Source of the DNA: Mycolicibacterium austroafricanum
GTDB lineage: Bacteria; Actinomycetota; Actinomycetes; Mycobacteriales; Mycobacteriaceae
Reading direction: 5' to 3'
DNA length: 64,000 bases
NCBI RefSeq assembly: GCF_902705885.1
Contig: NZ_CACSIP010000015.1
Span: 46,518-110,517, forward strand
Each line of letters begins with the position of its first letter. Position 1 is the stretch's first letter. Below, in pieces: positions 1 to 8,839 of this stretch. The notes below the pieces were generated by a model. That model ran no database searches and was not told the DNA's origin. It worked only from the letters and a program-made list of their open reading frames with translations. The translations under genes were made by a program, and so were the position numbers.

Positions 1-1
1 C

Positions 2-466
2 CGCCTGGGCCGCGGCGCCTACCTGATTCCCGGACACCCCAACGAGGTGGCGCCGCGCCGGAAACCGCTGCACACCCTCAACGCCTGGATCGTCACCGAC
101 GACAACGGTGCGCTGCTGCACGTCGGCAACACCCCGGGGGGCGACGGCCAGGTGCAGTGGAACATGCAGATGCTCTCGCACCTGCTCGATCACGGCCTGG
201 ACCCGGCAGAGACGGTCTCGGCGCCCCGATTCACGGTCTTCCCCGGATCGGATGCCGACGTGCTCGGGGCAACGGCAGAACTGCGCGTGGAGGAGACCCT
301 GGCTCCGACACTGCGTGCGGAGCTGTCGGCCGTCGGACACCACGTGGTGGTTCAGCCAGCCCTCGGGGGAGGCGGCAGCGCACAGGTCATCTCCCGCGAC
401 GAGCGTGGGATCCTCAGCGGCGCAGCCGATCCGCGGCAAGAAGGGATCGCGCTCGGTGTCGACTGA
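2..466 (+). CDS. gamma-glutamyltransferase family protein, C-terminal part (partial)
   Basis: The gene enters from the left edge and only about 154 C-terminal residues are visible. They match the small-subunit end of gamma-glutamyltranspeptidases, Ntn hydrolases that cleave gamma-glutamyl amides such as glutathione: a glycine-rich PGGDGQ loop, the GGGGSAQ segment, and the terminal GAADPR...G.A.G pattern typical of the family. The catalytic threonine at the subunit boundary lies outside the window, so activity cannot be judged. The stop overlaps the next gene (RidA type) by 11 bases, which suggests translational coupling and a shared operon with the permease and amidase that follow. Confidence 0.85.
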   Translation, partial: RLGRGAYLIPGHPNEVAPRRKPLHTLNAWIVTDDNGALLHVGNTPGGDGQVQWNMQMLSHLLDHGLDPAETVSAPRFTVFPGSDADVLGATAELRVEETLAPTLRAELSAVGHHVVVQPALGGGGSAQVISRDERGILSGAADPRQEGIALGVD

Positions 467-902
467 CCCCGGACCGCCCGCGCCGCAGGGCGATTACGTG
501 CCGGCGATCTGCCACGGCGGGGTCATCTACACCGCGGGCATGACCCCGCGGCGAGACGGCGTCCTGACGGTGACCGGTGTGGTGGGGCGGACCCTGACCG
601 CGGCGCAGGCGCGTGCGGCCGCGGGCCTGGCCGCGACCAATGCCCTCGCGGCCGCCAGATCGGTCCTGCCGCGGGACTCGACCGGGCTGCGCTGTCTGCA
701 GATGACGATCTACGTCGCGTGCACGGCAGAGTTCACCGAGGCTTCGATGGTGGCCGACGGCGCCTCCGAGGCGATCACGGCGGCGCTCGGCGCCGGCGCC
801 TTGCCGGCCCGCAGTGCCATCGGGGTATCGGCGCTGCCGTCCGGCGCGCCCGTCGAAGTGCAGCTGGTTGCCGCTGCGCTGGAGAATGTGCACAGGGCGT
901 GA
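456..902 (+). CDS. RidA/YjgF-family protein
   Basis: This 148-residue protein of the RidA (YjgF/UK114) family has the usual single-domain size plus a short N-terminal extension. RidA proteins are trimeric cytosolic enzymes that hydrolyse reactive enamine/imine intermediates, and relatives act in amide and ring-nitrogen catabolism. Near the C terminus PARSAIGVSALP followed by VEVQLVA carries the conserved Arg and Glu of the active-site cleft. I chose the GTG at 456, inside the end of the upstream gene, because the family homology starts just after it. The position between a gamma-glutamyltransferase and an amidase suggests a role in degrading an amino or amide compound; the substrate is unknown. 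Confidence 0.85.
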   Translation: MSTDPGPPAPQGDYVPAICHGGVIYTAGMTPRRDGVLTVTGVVGRTLTAAQARAAAGLAATNALAAARSVLPRDSTGLRCLQMTIYVACTAEFTEASMVADGASEAITAALGAGALPARSAIGVSALPSGAPVEVQLVAAALENVHRA

Positions 903-1010
903 CGACATCATGTGTGCGCTGTGGTCATTGCCGGGAGATCCACGGTTGGAAAGACTCTCGCCAACTGCGGTTCATCCCGGTTCGTCCGGCGTCGAGCCGC
1001 TCCCGATTGG

Positions 1011-2510
1011 ATGGTGATGTCTGTGTCGATCGCTCACTGGATGTACCTGCTCGGCCTCGTGGCACTGATCGCGACCGTCGTCGCCAAGAGAAACGTCATC
1101 GCGCCGGCGATGATCGCAACATTTCTCACGGGGGTGGCCTACTCCGGGAGCGTCACCACGGGCCTGGGCGCAGTGTTCAATGCGGCCATCATCGGCACCC
1201 GTGAGCTGCTGCCGATCTTCATCATCATCGCTCTGGTCACCGCGATGCTCGGCGCGGTCCGCAACGCGGGCGCCGACACCATCATGATCCGGCCGTTGCG
1301 CGGCTTGTTCCGCAACGGTCACATCTCCTACCTGGTGCTTGCGGTGGTGACGTTTCTGCTGTCACTGTCGTTCTGGCCCACCCCGGTGCTGCCGTTGATC
1401 GCGGCGATCCTGCTGCCGGCGGCCGTGCGGGTCGGCCTACCGCCATTCGGGGCCGCGCTGGCCATCGCCATCGCCGGTCAAGGCATGGCACTGAGTTCGG
1501 ATCTGGTCATGGGTGTGGCACCGGCACTCTCTGCCGAGGGGGCGGGGGTCTCCGCGAGCCTCATCGCCAACCGGGCGACGATCATTGCGCTGATCGCAGG
1601 CGTGGTGGCGTTGACGATCGCCTACCTTCGCGACGTCCGCACCAAGATGCTCGATCCCGTCGCCGCCTCGGAGGTGACGCTACCCGTCGCAGAAGCTTCC
1701 GCCGGTCCGGTCGGACCGATACAGTCCGCCACCGAAAGCGGTTCCGGTGCTGGCGATTCGGTTGCCGTTCGGGTACGCACCGGCGAGTCGACGTCGCCGA
1801 CCACGAAGGCGCGGCTCATCGCGATCGCGGTGCCCGCCCTGTTCGCTGTCTTGCTGGCCTACATGCTGTTGGGCCGCTTCACGCCGTGGATCCCGAACGT
1901 CGACGAGGGACTCGGGGCGCCACTGGTGGGCGGGGCCGCCGCGCTGGCGCTGGTGGCCATCAGCTTCCTGGACGGTCGCAAGAGTTGGCTGGGCGACGTC
2001 GGAGAGCACTTCACCGATGGCATCACGTTCGCGTTCCGGTCGATGGGGATGGTGATCCCGGTCGCGGGGTTCGTCTACATGGGGCTGTCGGACTATTCCG
2101 GGGCCATCCTCGACCTGCCGCCGGATGCGCCCGCTCCGGGCTTCCTGATCGACGCGGTCGCCTCGGTGCAGCCACTTATCCCGCAGATACCGGTGTTCGC
2201 TGCGTTTGCGATGCTGCTGATCGGCATGGTGATCGGCCTCGACGGCAGTGGCTGGCCGGGATTGCCGTTCACCGGGTCGTTGGCCGCATCGCTCGGTGAG
2301 GGTTCGGGCGCCGACGTCGCCACGCTTGCTGCGATCGCCCAGAACGGGGCCAGTTGGACCGGCGGCGGCACCCTGGTCATCTGGTCGTCGCTCATCGTCG
2401 TCGCCGGCCTCACCGGTGTCTCGGTGATGGACCTGGCGCGGCGACTGTTCGTGCCGGTGGTGTGCGGGCTCGTGGTGGCCACCTCGGTTGTGTCGATAAT
2501 GCTGTTGTGA
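1011..2510 (+). CDS. multi-pass inner-membrane permease, substrate unknown
   Basis: A hydrophobic protein of about 499 residues with a long run of predicted membrane helices before and after a polar central loop (roughly residues 210-265, rich in Ala, Ser, Glu and Gly). The arrangement, with long hydrophobic segments and glycine/proline-rich breaks such as SFWPTPVLP and GWPGLPFTG, resembles transporters of the gluconate/citrate/TRAP-permease type ion-transporter group, but I cannot place it firmly. The start is uncertain: ATG codons lie at 1011 and 1017 with a GTG between, none with a good ribosome-binding site, and a further in-frame ATG at 912 would add a polar stretch that looks non-coding. 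The stop overlaps the amidase start by four bases. It may import the substrate of the amidase. Confidence 0.6.
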   Translation: MVMSVSIAHWMYLLGLVALIATVVAKRNVIAPAMIATFLTGVAYSGSVTTGLGAVFNAAIIGTRELLPIFIIIALVTAMLGAVRNAGADTIMIRPLRGLFRNGHISYLVLAVVTFLLSLSFWPTPVLPLIAAILLPAAVRVGLPPFGAALAIAIAGQGMALSSDLVMGVAPALSAEGAGVSASLIANRATIIALIAGVVALTIAYLRDVRTKMLDPVAASEVTLPVAEASAGPVGPIQSATESGSGAGDSVAVRVRTGESTSPTTKARLIAIAVPALFAVLLAYMLLGRFTPWIPNVDEGLGAPLVGGAAALALVAISFLDGRKSWLGDVGEHFTDGITFAFRSMGMVIPVAGFVYMGLSDYSGAILDLPPDAPAPGFLIDAVASVQPLIPQIPVFAAFAMLLIGMVIGLDGSGWPGLPFTGSLAASLGEGSGADVATLAAIAQNGASWTGGGTLVIWSSLIVVAGLTGVSVMDLARRLFVPVVCGLVVATSVVSIMLL

Positions 2511-3901
2511 ACGGCGCAACGAACGGCAGCGTGCCCGCGGGCGCGACGGTGGTCGAAACGGCCGCGCGTGTCCGCTCGGGCGACGTGAGCGCCAGTGATG
2601 TTGTGAGCAGGACACTTTCGCTTGTCGAACAGCTCAACGCCGACCTGAACGCGTTTGTCCACATCGACACCGAATGGGCGCTCGAACTGGCCCGTGACAT
2701 CGACGCCAAGGTGGCACGCGGCGTCGACCCTGGTCCGTTGGCGGGCGTGCCGATGGGTGTCAAGGAACTACAGGCGGTCGCGGGATGGCCCTGTGCGATG
2801 GGCAGCACGCTGTACTCCGACCGGATCGCCGACCACACCTGCACGCTGGTGGCGCGGGCCGTCGCTGCCGGTGCGGTGCCGATCGGCGTGACCGCATCGC
2901 CGGAGTTCGGCCGCGCCTCCTACACCGCGTCGGCGCTGCACGGCGTCACCCGTAACCCGTGGAACACCGATCTGACACCCGGCGGATCCAGCGGAGGGTC
3001 TGCGGCCGCGGTAGCCGCCGGCATGGTGCCCATGGCCACCGGGACCGACGGCGCCGGCTCGATCCGTATCCCTGCCTCGTACTGCGGGCTGGTGGGTTTC
3101 AAGGCCACTTACGGGCTGGTTCCGCGCGGTCCGCGGCATCGGGGGGTCGCCGACAACGACCACTACGGGGTGCTGACCCGCACCGTCGCCGACACCGCCC
3201 GGTTCCTGGACTGTGTGTGCGGAGTGGACGATTACGACCGGGCCTCGCTGCCCGCCCCGCCGTTCCGCTACGAGGACCGGCTTTTCGCAACGGATCTGAG
3301 CGAGCTGCGGGTGGCCTTCACGCCGACACTTGGAAACGCGCCGTGTGATCCGCGGGTGGCGGCCGTCACCGAGTCGGCGGCGGAGATGTTCATCGCAGCG
3401 ACCGGTGCCCGCCGGGTGCCGGTAAACGTGACGGTCGATGCTGCGTGCGGGACGGCCTTCCGCGCCTTGTCGGCACCGGAGGTCTACGGCCAGGTCCGCG
3501 CTGCGCTCCCCGGGCGCGACATGCACCCGTCGGTGCGTCGCTACGTCGAGGCAGCCGAGGCGCTGGGCCCGGACGCGCTCGTGCACGCTCATGAAACCCG
3601 CGCGGCCTTGGTGGCCGAGATGGCCGTGGCGTTCGAGGGTTTTGACCTGCTGCTCACCCCAGCCACGCAGGTTCCTGCGTTTCCGGCCGAGGGACCGATG
3701 CCGACCGAGATCGCGGGCCAACCCGTGGATCACTGGGGCGCGCTGGCGGTCACGTTTCCGTTCAACCTGACCGGTCAGCCGGCGATCTCGGTCCCCGCGG
3801 GACGCGTCGGCGGGGCGCCGGTGGGACTGCAGATCGTCGGCCGGCGGCACGCTGACGCGCTGGTGCTGGCGGCGGCCGCGGCGTTCGAAGGCATGGCCTG
3901 A
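2507..3901 (+). CDS. amidase-signature family amidase
   Basis: A 464-residue amidase-signature hydrolase, of usual family length. The Ser-cisSer-Lys triad is visible: Lys86 in GVPMGVKE, Ser161 in TPGGSSGGS, and Ser185 in [11 protein letters not shown], with the 24-residue spacing between the two serines that is normal for this family. It should hydrolyse a carboxylic amide to acid and ammonia in the cytosol. The GTG start at 2507 overlaps the permease stop (GTGA), which argues for translational coupling. The last helix region is followed by the family's VGLQIVGR motif, so the gene is intact. Substrate is not predictable from sequence; the neighbours (gamma-glutamyltransferase, RidA, permease) suggest a small nitrogenous compound. 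Confidence 0.9.
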   Translation: MNGATNGSVPAGATVVETAARVRSGDVSASDVVSRTLSLVEQLNADLNAFVHIDTEWALELARDIDAKVARGVDPGPLAGVPMGVKELQAVAGWPCAMGSTLYSDRIADHTCTLVARAVAAGAVPIGVTASPEFGRASYTASALHGVTRNPWNTDLTPGGSSGGSAAAVAAGMVPMATGTDGAGSIRIPASYCGLVGFKATYGLVPRGPRHRGVADNDHYGVLTRTVADTARFLDCVCGVDDYDRASLPAPPFRYEDRLFATDLSELRVAFTPTLGNAPCDPRVAAVTESAAEMFIAATGARRVPVNVTVDAACGTAFRALSAPEVYGQVRAALPGRDMHPSVRRYVEAAEALGPDALVHAHETRAALVAEMAVAFEGFDLLLTPATQVPAFPAEGPMPTEIAGQPVDHWGALAVTFPFNLTGQPAISVPAGRVGGAPVGLQIVGRRHADALVLAAAAAFEGMA

Positions 3902-3925
3902 CCGATAACTGCAGGTCGCCACGAT

Positions 3926-3954
3926 TTGGAGCATTCCAAGAGCTCACCTAGTAT
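3926..3954 (+). promoter_or_regulatory. candidate sigma-A promoter for the spc operon
   Basis: TTGGAG (3926-3931), a 17-base spacer and TAGTAT (3949-3954) fit a mycobacterial SigA promoter, whose -10 consensus is TANNNT. It would start transcription near 3961, leaving a leader of about 125 bases before rplN. Found by eye only. rplN could also be read from an S10-type operon elsewhere. Confidence 0.4.
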
Positions 3955-4085
3955 ATGGGGGTTGCCTTGGGCAGACCTCGGTTGTCTTTCGCAGATGACC
4001 CTGCGTGCTCTTCGGTGACAAAGACCGCGTACGTCAGGGTCGGTAATCCTGCGTGCATACAGAATAACCAGGTCAAGGAGATCGA

Positions 4086-4454
4086 GTGATTCAGCAGGAA
4101 TCGCGTCTCAAGGTCGCCGACAACACGGGCGCCAAGGAGATCTTGTGCATCCGCGTGCTCGGCGGATCGGGGCGGCGCTACGCCGGCATCGGTGATGTCA
4201 TCGTCGCGACCGTGAAGGACGCAATCCCCGGCGGCAACGTCAAGCGCGGCGACGTCGTCAAGGCCGTGATCGTGCGCACCGTCAAGGAGCGCCGTCGCGC
4301 CGACGGCAGCTACATCCGGTTCGACGAGAACGCCGCCGTCATCATCAAGCCCGACAACGACCCGCGCGGTACCCGCATCTTCGGGCCGGTCGGTCGCGAA
4401 TTGCGCGAGAAGCGCTTCATGAAGATCGTCTCGCTCGCCCCGGAGGTGTTGTAG
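4086..4454 (+). CDS. rplN: 50S ribosomal protein L14
   Basis: The 122-residue product is full-length uL14, a 23S rRNA-binding protein at the subunit interface. It begins [18 protein letters not shown], the invariant N terminus of bacterial L14, and ends with the [11 protein letters not shown] segment. The GTG start at 4086 is preceded by AAGGAG at a proper distance. rplX begins at the very next base after the stop. This is the first gene of the spc-type cluster in the window; the upstream S10 operon genes are not adjacent, as the amidase gene ends 184 bases before it. Confidence 0.97.
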   Translation: MIQQESRLKVADNTGAKEILCIRVLGGSGRRYAGIGDVIVATVKDAIPGGNVKRGDVVKAVIVRTVKERRRADGSYIRFDENAAVIIKPDNDPRGTRIFGPVGRELREKRFMKIVSLAPEVL

Positions 4455-4772
4455 ATGAAGGTCCGCAAGGGCGACACGGTGCTCGTGATCTCGGGCAAGG
4501 ACAAGGGTGCCAAGGGCAAGGTCCTGGTGGCTTACCCGACCCGCGACAAGGTGCTCGTCGAGGGCGTCAACCGGATCAAGAAGCACACCCCCGAATCACG
4601 CACGGAACGCGGTGCGTCCTCCGGCGGCATCGTCACCCAGGAAGCGCCGATCTCGGTGAGCAACGTGATGGTGATCGATTCCGACGGAAAGCCGTCCCGC
4701 GTCGGCTACCGCAAGGATGACGAGACCGGCAAGAACGTCCGGATCGCCAAGAGCAATGGCAAGGATCTGTGA
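4455..4772 (+). CDS. rplX: 50S ribosomal protein L24
   Basis: The 105-residue product is uL24, an early assembly-initiating protein that binds the 5' domain of 23S rRNA. The KOW motif is at the N terminus ([22 protein letters not shown]), followed by the family segment GVNRIKKHT. The ATG directly follows the rplN stop and the stop is separated from rplE by one base, so translation is tightly coupled across the three genes. Length is normal. Confidence 0.97.
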   Translation: MKVRKGDTVLVISGKDKGAKGKVLVAYPTRDKVLVEGVNRIKKHTPESRTERGASSGGIVTQEAPISVSNVMVIDSDGKPSRVGYRKDDETGKNVRIAKSNGKDL

Positions 4773-4773
4773 A

Positions 4774-5337
4774 ATGACCACAACTGAGAAGGCCCTGCCG
4801 CGCCTCAAGCAGCGCTACCGCGAGGAGATCCGCGAGTCGCTGCAGAAGGAATTCGGCTACGCCAACGTCATGCAGATCCCCGGCGTGGTCAAGGTCGTGG
4901 TGAACATGGGTGTCGGCGACGCCGCCCGTGACGCCAAGCTGATCAACGGCGCGGTCAACGACCTCGCCCTGATCACCGGGCAGAAGCCCGAGGTCCGCAA
5001 GGCCCGCAAGTCGATCGCGCAGTTCAAGCTGCGTGAAGGCATGCCGATCGGCGCCCGGGTCACGCTGCGCGGCGACCGGATGTGGGAGTTCCTCGACCGG
5101 TTGACCTCGATCGCGCTGCCCCGTATCCGCGACTTCCGTGGCCTGAACCCCAAGCAGTTCGACGGCACCGGCAACTACACCTTCGGGCTGAACGAGCAGT
5201 CGATGTTCCACGAGATCAACATCGACGACATCGACCGGCCCCGTGGCATGGACATCACCGTCGTCACCTCGGCGACGACCGACGACGAAGGACGAGCGCT
5301 GCTGCGGGCGCTGGGCTTTCCGTTCAAGGAGAACTGA
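4774..5337 (+). CDS. rplE: 50S ribosomal protein L5
   Basis: The 187-residue product is uL5, which binds 5S rRNA and contacts the P-site tRNA. Family segments are clear: [11 protein letters not shown] at the N terminus, [17 protein letters not shown] and MDITVVTSA near the C terminus. The ATG at 4774 lies one base after the rplX stop; an earlier in-frame ATG within rplX gives no homology and was not used. rpsN follows after four bases. Confidence 0.97.
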   Translation: MTTTEKALPRLKQRYREEIRESLQKEFGYANVMQIPGVVKVVVNMGVGDAARDAKLINGAVNDLALITGQKPEVRKARKSIAQFKLREGMPIGARVTLRGDRMWEFLDRLTSIALPRIRDFRGLNPKQFDGTGNYTFGLNEQSMFHEINIDDIDRPRGMDITVVTSATTDDEGRALLRALGFPFKEN

Positions 5338-5341
5338 GCAG

Positions 5342-5527
5342 ATGGCAAAGAAGGCTCTGGTCAACAAGGCCAACAAGAAGCCCAAGTTCAAGGTGCGTGG
5401 CTACACGCGCTGCAACAGGTGCGGCCGTCCGCACGCGGTGTTCCGCAAGTTCGGCCTGTGCCGGATCTGCCTTCGCGAGATGGCGCACGCCGGCGAACTG
5501 CCCGGTGTGCAGAAGTCCAGCTGGTAA
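5342..5527 (+). CDS. rpsN: 30S ribosomal protein S14, zinc-binding type
   Basis: The 61-residue product is the short, zinc-ribbon (C+) form of uS14 (type Z), which sits in the head of the 30S subunit. Four cysteines form two CxxC pairs, Cys24/Cys27 and Cys40/Cys43, the zinc ligands. Mycobacteria commonly carry a second, cysteine-less S14 that is induced under zinc starvation; none is seen in this window. The gene follows rplE by four bases, and a 98-base gap separates it from rpsH. Confidence 0.97.
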   Translation: MAKKALVNKANKKPKFKVRGYTRCNRCGRPHAVFRKFGLCRICLREMAHAGELPGVQKSSW

Positions 5528-5625
5528 GACAGTCGACCCCCAAACTTCAACTCCAATAACAGGTTGCGGTAGGCCTCCCGAAATCTTCTCGGAGGAACCG
5601 CCGCGAGAAAGGTGAACCGGCTGTC

Positions 5626-6024
5626 ATGACCATGACGGACCCGATCGCAGACTTCCTCACACGTCTGCGCAACGCCAATTCGGCGTACCACGACGAAGTG
5701 ACCCTGCCGCACAGCAAGATCAAGGCCAACATCGCCGAGATCCTCAAGGCAGAGGGTTACATCACCGACTTCCACACCGAGGATGCCCGCGTGGGCAAGG
5801 CGCTTGTGGTGCAACTGAAGTACGGCCCGAGCCGGGAACGCAGCATCGCCGGCCTGCGCCGGGTCTCCAAGCCCGGCCTGCGTGTGTATGCAAAATCCAC
5901 CAATCTGCCGCGGGTGCTGGGTGGCCTCGGCGTGGCGATCATCTCCACGTCGTCGGGGTTGCTCACCGACCGCCAGGCATCACGACAAGGCGTGGGCGGC
6001 GAAGTCCTCGCGTACGTCTGGTAG
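5626..6024 (+). CDS. rpsH: 30S ribosomal protein S8
   Basis: The 132-residue product is uS8, which binds the central domain of 16S rRNA and in E. coli also represses the spc operon by binding its mRNA. The N terminus [17 protein letters not shown] and the C-terminal [12 protein letters not shown] and GGEVLAYVW segments are diagnostic. The ATG at 5626 has AGAAAGGTGA upstream. The 98-base gap before it holds an imperfect stem (CCTC...GAGG near 5573-5597) that could be a leader structure, but it is weak. Confidence 0.97.
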   Translation: MTMTDPIADFLTRLRNANSAYHDEVTLPHSKIKANIAEILKAEGYITDFHTEDARVGKALVVQLKYGPSRERSIAGLRRVSKPGLRVYAKSTNLPRVLGGLGVAIISTSSGLLTDRQASRQGVGGEVLAYVW

Positions 6025-6040
6025 CGGGGAGGAACAGGCA

Positions 6041-6580
6041 ATGTCACGTATTGGAAAGCAGCCGGTTGCGATTCCCACCGGAGTGGACGTGACCATCGAT
6101 GGTCAGAAGGTGTCCGTCAAGGGCCCCAAGGGCACGCTGGAACTCGCTGTCGCAGAGCCGATCACGGTGTCCCGCGACGACGACGGCGCGGTCGTGGTCA
6201 CCCGTCCCGACGACGAGCGGCGCAATCGCTCGTTGCACGGGCTGTCCCGGACCCTGGTGGCCAACCTGGTCACCGGTGTCACCGAGGGCTACACCACCAA
6301 GATGGAGATCTTCGGCGTCGGCTACCGCGTGGTGGCCAAGGGCAACACCCTGGAGTTCGCGCTGGGTTACAGCCACCCGGTCGTGATCGAGGCTCCCGAG
6401 GGCATCACCTTCGCGGTCGAGACGCCCACCAAATTCTCGATCTCGGGGATCGACAAGCAGAAGGTCGGACAGATCTCGGCGAACATCCGCCGCCTGCGCC
6501 GTCCCGACCCGTACAAGGGCAAGGGCGTTCGCTACGAGGGTGAGCAGATCCGTCGCAAGGTCGGAAAGACGGGTAAGTAG
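6041..6580 (+). CDS. rplF: 50S ribosomal protein L6
   Basis: The 179-residue product is uL6, located near the sarcin-ricin loop and the factor-binding site. It starts [12 protein letters not shown], and the C-terminal [16 protein letters not shown] signature is intact. The ATG at 6041 follows GGGGAGGAAC. It lies 16 bases after rpsH and two bases before rplR, inside the same operon. Confidence 0.97.
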   Translation: MSRIGKQPVAIPTGVDVTIDGQKVSVKGPKGTLELAVAEPITVSRDDDGAVVVTRPDDERRNRSLHGLSRTLVANLVTGVTEGYTTKMEIFGVGYRVVAKGNTLEFALGYSHPVVIEAPEGITFAVETPTKFSISGIDKQKVGQISANIRRLRRPDPYKGKGVRYEGEQIRRKVGKTGK

Positions 6581-6582
6581 AC

Positions 6583-6987
6583 ATGGCTACCAACACCAAA
6601 GAAACCGTGCGCAAGCCGGTGGGACAGAACATCTCCGAGGCGCGGCGCAGGTCGCGGCTGCGGCGGCATGCACGGTTGCGCAAGAAGGTCTCCGGCACCG
6701 CGCAGCGGCCCCGCCTGGTGGTCAACCGTTCGGCGCGGCACATCCACGTTCAGTTGGTCGACGACTCCGAAGGCGTCACGCTGGCCGCGGCGTCGTCGAT
6801 CGAAGCCGACGTGCGGGCCGTCGACGGGGACAAGAAGGCTCACAGCACTCGGGTCGGGCAGCTCATCGCCGAGCGCGCCAAGGCCGCGGGCATCGAGGAG
6901 GTCGTCTTCGACCGCGGTGGGTACACCTACGGCGGACGGATCGCGGCGCTGGCCGATGCCGCGCGCGAAGGCGGGTTGAAGTTCTAG
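6583..6987 (+). CDS. rplR: 50S ribosomal protein L18
   Basis: The 134-residue product is uL18, a 5S rRNA-binding protein. The basic N-terminal region ([15 protein letters not shown]) precedes the core [16 protein letters not shown] and the C-terminal [24 protein letters not shown] signature. The stop codon is followed immediately by an ATG that opens an 11-codon reading frame leading into rpsE (see separate entry), so ribosomes leaving rplR could continue without a gap. Confidence 0.97.
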   Translation: MATNTKETVRKPVGQNISEARRRSRLRRHARLRKKVSGTAQRPRLVVNRSARHIHVQLVDDSEGVTLAAASSIEADVRAVDGDKKAHSTRVGQLIAERAKAAGIEEVVFDRGGYTYGGRIAALADAAREGGLKF

Positions 6988-7023
6988 ATGACGATTCCCA
7001 ATAAAAACGGAAGGAATGCATGA
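6988..7023 (+). other. 11-codon reading frame bridging rplR and rpsE
   Basis: ATG at 6988 abuts the rplR stop codon and opens a frame of 11 sense codons ([11 protein letters not shown]) ending in TGA at 7021-7023. That stop overlaps both candidate rpsE start codons (ATG at 7020 and ATG at 7023). It contains the rpsE ribosome-binding site (GGAAGGA, 7009-7015). It could carry reinitiating ribosomes from rplR into rpsE, or be chance. No homology is known to me. Confidence 0.3.
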
Positions 7024-7715
7024 TGGCCGAGCAGGCTGTTGGAGCCGGCGGGCCCTCGAGCACAGGAGGCCGCGACGGCAGAGGAGCGCGCTCCGACGAC
7101 CGTGGAGGCCGCAGTGGCGGCCGCCGCGATGACCGTGGTGGCGGCCGTGGCCGCGACGGCGGTGACAAGAGCAACTACATCGAGCGCGTCGTCGCGATCA
7201 ACCGCGTGTCCAAGGTGGTCAAGGGCGGCCGCCGGTTCAGCTTCACCGCGCTGGTGATCGTCGGCGACGGCGCCGGCATGGTCGGTGTCGGATACGGCAA
7301 GGCCAAGGAAGTTCCCGCCGCGATCGCCAAGGGTGTCGAAGAGGCCCGTAAGGGCTTTTTCCGCGTTCCGTTGATCGGCGGCACTGTCACACATCCCGTT
7401 CAGGGAGAGGCGGCAGCCGGGGTGGTCATGCTCCGCCCGGCCAGCCCGGGTACCGGTGTCATCGCCGGTGGCGCCGCGCGTGCCGTACTGGAATGCGCCG
7501 GGGTGCACGACATCCTGGCCAAGTCGCTGGGCAGTGACAACGCGATCAACGTCGTGCACGCCACCGTCGCCGCGCTGAAGCTGCTGCAGCGTCCCGAAGA
7601 GGTCGCGGCTCGCCGCGGCCTGCCGATCGAAGATGTAGCGCCCGCGAGGATGCTCAAGGCCCGCCGTGAGGCGGACGCCCTGGCCGCCAGCGCAGCGCGT
7701 GAAGGAACGGCATAA
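7023..7715 (+). CDS. rpsE: 30S ribosomal protein S5
   Basis: The 230-residue product is uS5, important for decoding fidelity and mRNA entry (helicase) function. The conserved core starts around residue 48 with [26 protein letters not shown] and continues through the [15 protein letters not shown] motif. It is preceded by a roughly 45-residue Gly/Arg/Asp-rich disordered extension, as is usual in mycobacteria. Of two adjacent ATG codons, 7023 (second) gives MAEQ..., which matches mycobacterial S5 and has the better distance from GGAAGGA. It follows rplR after a short coupled frame. Confidence 0.96.
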   Translation: MAEQAVGAGGPSSTGGRDGRGARSDDRGGRSGGRRDDRGGGRGRDGGDKSNYIERVVAINRVSKVVKGGRRFSFTALVIVGDGAGMVGVGYGKAKEVPAAIAKGVEEARKGFFRVPLIGGTVTHPVQGEAAAGVVMLRPASPGTGVIAGGAARAVLECAGVHDILAKSLGSDNAINVVHATVAALKLLQRPEEVAARRGLPIEDVAPARMLKARREADALAASAAREGTA

Positions 7716-7720
7716 CCACC

Positions 7721-7900
7721 ATGGCTGAACTCAAGATCACCCAGGTGCGCAGCACCATCGGTGCGCGCTGGAAGCAGCGGGAGTCCCTTCGGACGCTCGG
7801 TCTGCGCAAGATCCGCCAGTCCGTGGTCCGGGAGGACAACTCCCAGACCCGTGGACTGATCAAGACCGTCCACCACCTGGTGACGGTTGAGGAGGTCTGA
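7721..7900 (+). CDS. rpmD: 50S ribosomal protein L30
   Basis: The 59-residue product is uL30. It contains the family core [26 protein letters not shown] followed by the short C-terminal strand HHLVTVEE. The ATG at 7721 lies five bases after the rpsE stop, and the stop at 7898-7900 is one base before the rplO ATG. The gene is small enough to be missed by length-filtered gene callers. Confidence 0.96.
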   Translation: MAELKITQVRSTIGARWKQRESLRTLGLRKIRQSVVREDNSQTRGLIKTVHHLVTVEEV

Positions 7901-7901
7901 G

Positions 7902-8342
7902 ATGACGATCAAATTGCACGATCTGCGGCCCGCACCGGGCTCGAAGACCGCCAAGACCCGCGTGGGTCGCGGCGAAGGTTCCAAGGGCAAGACCGCCGGC
8001 CGCGGCACCAAGGGCACCAAGGCGCGTAAGAACGTCCCCGCGACGTTCGAAGGTGGCCAGATGCCGATCCACATGCGGCTGCCGAAGCTCAAGGGCTTCA
8101 AGAACCGCTTCCGCACCGAGTACGACGTCGTCAACGTCGCCGACATCAGCAAGCTGTTCCCCAACGGTGGCACCGTCGGTGTCGCCGAGTTGGTGGCGGC
8201 CGGCGCGGTGCGCAAGAACACGTTGGTGAAGGTTCTCGGCGACGGCAAGCTGGCCGTCAAGGTCGACGTCACCGCCAACAAGTTCAGCGCGACTGCCCGC
8301 GAGAAGATCACCGCCGCGGGTGGAACCGCCACCGAACTCTGA
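7902..8342 (+). CDS. rplO: 50S ribosomal protein L15
   Basis: The 146-residue product is uL15, a late-assembly protein. The N-terminal glycine/lysine-rich extension that threads into rRNA is visible ([25 protein letters not shown]), followed by [18 protein letters not shown]. It is the last gene of this ribosomal block: a strong terminator hairpin begins 19 bases after the stop. In many bacteria secY would follow directly; here secY is about 4.3 kb downstream with its own leader. Confidence 0.97.
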   Translation: MTIKLHDLRPAPGSKTAKTRVGRGEGSKGKTAGRGTKGTKARKNVPATFEGGQMPIHMRLPKLKGFKNRFRTEYDVVNVADISKLFPNGGTVGVAELVAAGAVRKNTLVKVLGDGKLAVKVDVTANKFSATAREKITAAGGTATEL

Positions 8343-8361
8343 TCGCACTGCTCCTACAGAG

Positions 8362-8388
8362 AACCCCCGCTTCGGCGGGGGTTCTTTG
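8362..8388 (+). terminator. rho-independent terminator after rplO
   Basis: A 9-bp perfect stem (AACCCCCGC / GCGGGGGTT) with a TTCG tetraloop is followed by CTTT. It is the strongest intrinsic terminator seen in the window and ends the spc-type operon. Confidence 0.9.
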
Positions 8389-8460
8389 CATCAGCCGCCG
8401 TAACGCGTCGCGCGTCCGGCGCGATTAGACTCTGCGTACACCCATCGAGGAGAACCCCCA

Positions 8461-8808
8461 ATGATCAGTGACCGACGTGCCGTCGCCGCAGCGATGGTCG
8501 CCGCAGGATTCTCCCTGTTCGTCGCCGCAGCCCCCGCCCATGCCGACACCCCCGATGAACGGTTCACCCAGGCGGTGAACACCCTGGGCATCCAGGTGGC
8601 ACCCGACACCGACCTCCCGGCGGTGGGCAAGCAGGTGTGCGGGATGTTCGCGTCCCAGGTGGTGACCAGTGTGAACCCGGTGCCGGCGGTGCGCGGTGTC
8701 GTGACCACGCTGCAGGACAGCGGAATCAACCGTGACCAGGCGGTTGGTCTGATGCGGGCCTCGGTCGGCATCTACTGCCCGCAGTACGCGCGGTTCATCG
8801 GACGTTAG
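8461..8808 (+). CDS. secreted DUF732 protein
   Basis: A small exported protein of 115 residues. A signal peptide is clear: charged start (MISDRR), hydrophobic core (AAAMVAAGFSLFVAAAP) and an AHA-DT cleavage site near residue 28. The mature part matches the mycobacterial DUF732 family, with a pair of conserved cysteines (QVCGMF and GIYCPQY) probably forming a disulfide. Function is unknown; these proteins are small, helical and found in culture filtrates or the cell envelope. GGAGAA lies upstream of the ATG. The gene stands alone between the ribosomal terminator and sppA. Confidence 0.85.
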   Translation: MISDRRAVAAAMVAAGFSLFVAAAPAHADTPDERFTQAVNTLGIQVAPDTDLPAVGKQVCGMFASQVVTSVNPVPAVRGVVTTLQDSGINRDQAVGLMRASVGIYCPQYARFIGR

Positions 8809-8839
8809 GGGAGCGACGCCGCGTCGGTAGGCTCGATCC

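Noticed and set aside
912..1010. Upstream extension of the permease from ATG at 912
   Set aside because: It adds 33 polar residues with no homology before the first hydrophobic helix; a start near 1011-1017 is more likely.
5573..5597. S8-binding leader structure before rpsH
   Set aside because: The stem is short and bulged and does not clearly mimic the 16S S8 site.
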